Origin: Karalla daura
Taxonomy: Eukaryota > Chordata > Actinopteri > Chaetodontiformes > Leiognathidae
Length of the DNA: 64,000 nt
Assembly (NCBI GenBank): GCA_029224185.1
Contig: CM055190.1
Coordinates: forward strand, 1,289,791 to 1,353,790
Direction of reading: 5' to 3'
The position numbers and the translations under genes are program-made. Under the pieces are notes generated by a model. The model was not told where the DNA came from and made no database searches. It was given only the letters and a program-made list of their open reading frames with translations. This document shows positions 62,561 to 64,000 of the stretch, piece after piece; the first letter of the stretch is position 1; each line of letters starts with the position of its first letter.

Positions 62561-62636
62561 TGTGTTTGCTCACATAAATAAAAACATCCACAAACATAGT
62601 CTGCCTTTGTGGAGCCTGCTACCTGAAACGGGCCCC

Positions 62637-63250
62637 AGGAGACGGCCAGTGGTTGTGTTTTACAACATCCTCAGTGTGTCTGCATACTATGCGTTACTAA
62701 ACTGAAAAGACCAAATGGCGAATGTTTCTTGAGGAGCAAGGGAGTTCTCTTGTCAAGCCGCACATGAGAATAAGGAACTGGTGCCTGAGACCCAGCTGCT
62801 GCAGCCTTGGTCAGACAGCTGCAGAGCTCACCAAACACTCCATCCTCACAAACAGCACAAGCCTGCACTCCATCCTCACAAACAGCACAAGCCTGCACTC
62901 CATCCTCACAAACAGCACAAGCCTACACTCCATCCTCACAAACAGCACAAGCCTACACTCCATCCTCACAGACAGCACAAGCCTACACTCCATCCTCACA
63001 GACAGCACAAGCCTACACTCCATCCTCACAAACAGCACAAGCCTACACTCCATCCTCACAAACAGCACAAGCCTCCTCCCCAGCCAGCCCTGCCTCAACA
63101 TCAACAGCAGCCTCAGCCTCAGCCCATGTGAGACCACCTGATTTGAAAAGAAGGAGGTGTCAGGTCTGCCCGAGCAATAAGGACAGAAAGACCAACAGAT
63201 TGTGCTTCACCTACAAGAAATATATCTGCAAAGAACACACTAAACACTAA
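62637..63250 (+). pseudogene. piggyBac-type transposase C-terminus with repeat expansion
   Basis: The frame from 62637 reads RRRPVVVFYNILSVSAYYAL and LN then a stop; shifted frames continue with FLEEQGSSLVKPHM (62725) and VRQLQSSP (62807). This is the end of a PGBD4-like transposase core. From 62837, eight in-frame copies of a 10-residue unit (TPSSQTAQAY/C) replace the usual variable linker. Then comes the C-terminal zinc-finger-like domain RRRCQVCPSNKDRKTNRLCF and KKYICKEHTKH before the TAA at 63248. One expected Cys of the finger is Tyr (CFTY). The 5' two thirds of the gene is missing; the sequence abuts the Harbinger right terminus. Confidence 0.85.
62837..63076. repeat. 30-bp tandem repeat, eight copies, in the piggyBac tail
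   Basis: Unit CTCCATCCTCACAAACAGCA plus CAAGCCTACA. Variants: GACAGCA versus AACAGCA, CTGCA versus CTACA. The 30-bp period keeps the transposase frame. Confidence 0.95.
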
Positions 63251-64000
63251 AGAACACACCCAGACATGCATTTAAACACACACACACACACACACACCGT
63301 GCATGTACTAGTTCTTATGTAACTAGTACTTGATTTCTGTTGGTCTGATTTGTTCGATTGGTTGCTTGCAAATCTACATTTTATTATAATTTTTTATTAG
63401 TCATCACTAGTTCTGCTTTTCATTTTATATTTGTATTGAAGTTCTATTTTTGAAAAAGTTTTGTTTTATGTCCTTTTCTTGAAGTAAATATATATGGGTC
63501 AGAATTCACTCGAAACGCCATAGATGTTACTATAGTTGATAATATTCAAACTAAAATCTTTTTTATGTTTAATTAATCTGATGTAATAACCCTCTGTAAC
63601 AGTCAGATAACAGGGCAACATTTTATTTGTTTACATTATTCTCTTGAGGTTCATTTGACCACTTTTTTATATTGAAATTGAGTGGTTTGCTATTAAAAGA
63701 ATCTTTTCATGGAAAAAATAGCCTGACAAGGTAACCAGGAGAAACAAATTGGATGACAAATAATTATTTTTAGGGTATTTTATGGCTGACTTAAGAACCG
63801 GGTCAAAACTGATGGGTTAGTATCATGGTAGCAGAAAGCTGACCCCGGAGAAGCTCCTGATGCCTGGATGAAAGCACATTTCTGACTTACCCTCTGCCCA
63901 ACATGGACAGACCGCTGGCACCGTAAGGTGTGAGAAGCGGATCTCGTCTCTCCTTCATGAGATCACTGGTGACGTCAGAGTGACGTGCTCCTGGCGTTTC
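63251..64000. other. AT-rich flank, possible piggyBac 3' region
   Basis: A short (CA)n lies at 63276-63297. GGGTCA-type words occur at 63497 and 63800; a TTAA at 63791 might be a piggyBac target site, but I could not pair it with a 5' terminus. Nothing else is recognised to the window end. Confidence 0.3.

Larger units (their letters stand above)
60644..62636. mobile_element. PIF/Harbinger element, 2.0 kb, internally deleted
   Basis: Terminal inverted repeats GGGGCCTGTTTCAAGAAGC (60644 on) and, read inward from 62636, GGGGCCCGTTTCAGGTAGC. Between them lie a plus-strand HARBI1-like transposase and a convergent minus-strand Myb-like gene, the standard two-gene content. The subterminal left block (CTGAAATGAGGGAATCTCTG, GAACCAAGCCTGGTCGGGAG) is typical for the teleost family. 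Length is well below that of full elements because the transposase C-terminal half is missing. No 3-bp TTA/TAA duplication flanks it. Confidence 0.85.

Overview
This window looks like nuclear DNA of a ray-finned (probably percomorph) fish. The evidence is about a dozen long (CA/GT)n microsatellites, many short-unit minisatellites, and decayed copies of transposon families that are typical of teleost genomes: a PIF/Harbinger element with its Myb-like partner gene, a piggyBac-type transposase tail, a Gmr1-like Ty3/gypsy element, an L2/Rex-type LINE, a tRNA-type SINE, hAT- and Harbinger-like MITEs and a G2E3-like HECT fragment. There are no operons, no bacterial-type gene density and no long uninterrupted host gene. 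All calls come from reading the sequence and remembered family motifs; no search was run.

Layout. 0-2 kb: an interspersed repeat whose relative lies at 49.4-50.3 kb. 2-12 kb: mostly unassigned intergenic DNA with microsatellites, a probable MITE (6.4-7.0 kb), a 37-bp repeat (7.8 kb) and a compound 15-bp/23-bp minisatellite (10.8-11.65 kb). 12.6 kb: a SINE-like repeat. 13.07-13.77 kb: a 29-bp minisatellite. 14.4-16.1 kb: a MITE-like segment, a 38-base G run, and a possible promoter/5'UTR with an RFX-type X-box. 18.5-21.1 kb: the best candidates for host exons, both on the minus strand. One is a short signal-peptide-like first exon (18519-18661), with a 30-bp tandem array of X-box-like motifs about 0.7 kb upstream of it; the other is an in-frame 147-nt exon (20906-21052). 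21-40 kb: low-information DNA with LINE-like tails, direct repeats, minisatellites and a clean Harbinger-type MITE with a TTA duplication (38434-38963).

41.0-42.8 kb: a minus-strand gypsy pol remnant in which integrase precedes reverse transcriptase, the unusual Gmr1 order. 48.2-49.05 kb: the C-terminal end of a LINE reverse transcriptase. 51.3-52.1 kb: a long 18-bp minisatellite. 52.96-53.15 kb: a compound tetranucleotide repeat. 56.2-63.3 kb is the densest part, a mosaic of four decayed units: a HECT (G2E3-like) fragment on +, an integrase-core transposase on -, a 2-kb Harbinger element (TIRs at 60644 and 62636, transposase on +, Myb-like gene on - with an intron carrying a 22-bp repeat), and a piggyBac transposase tail on + carrying eight in-frame 10-residue repeats. 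All the transposon genes seen here carry frameshifts, stops or lost catalytic residues, so none looks active.
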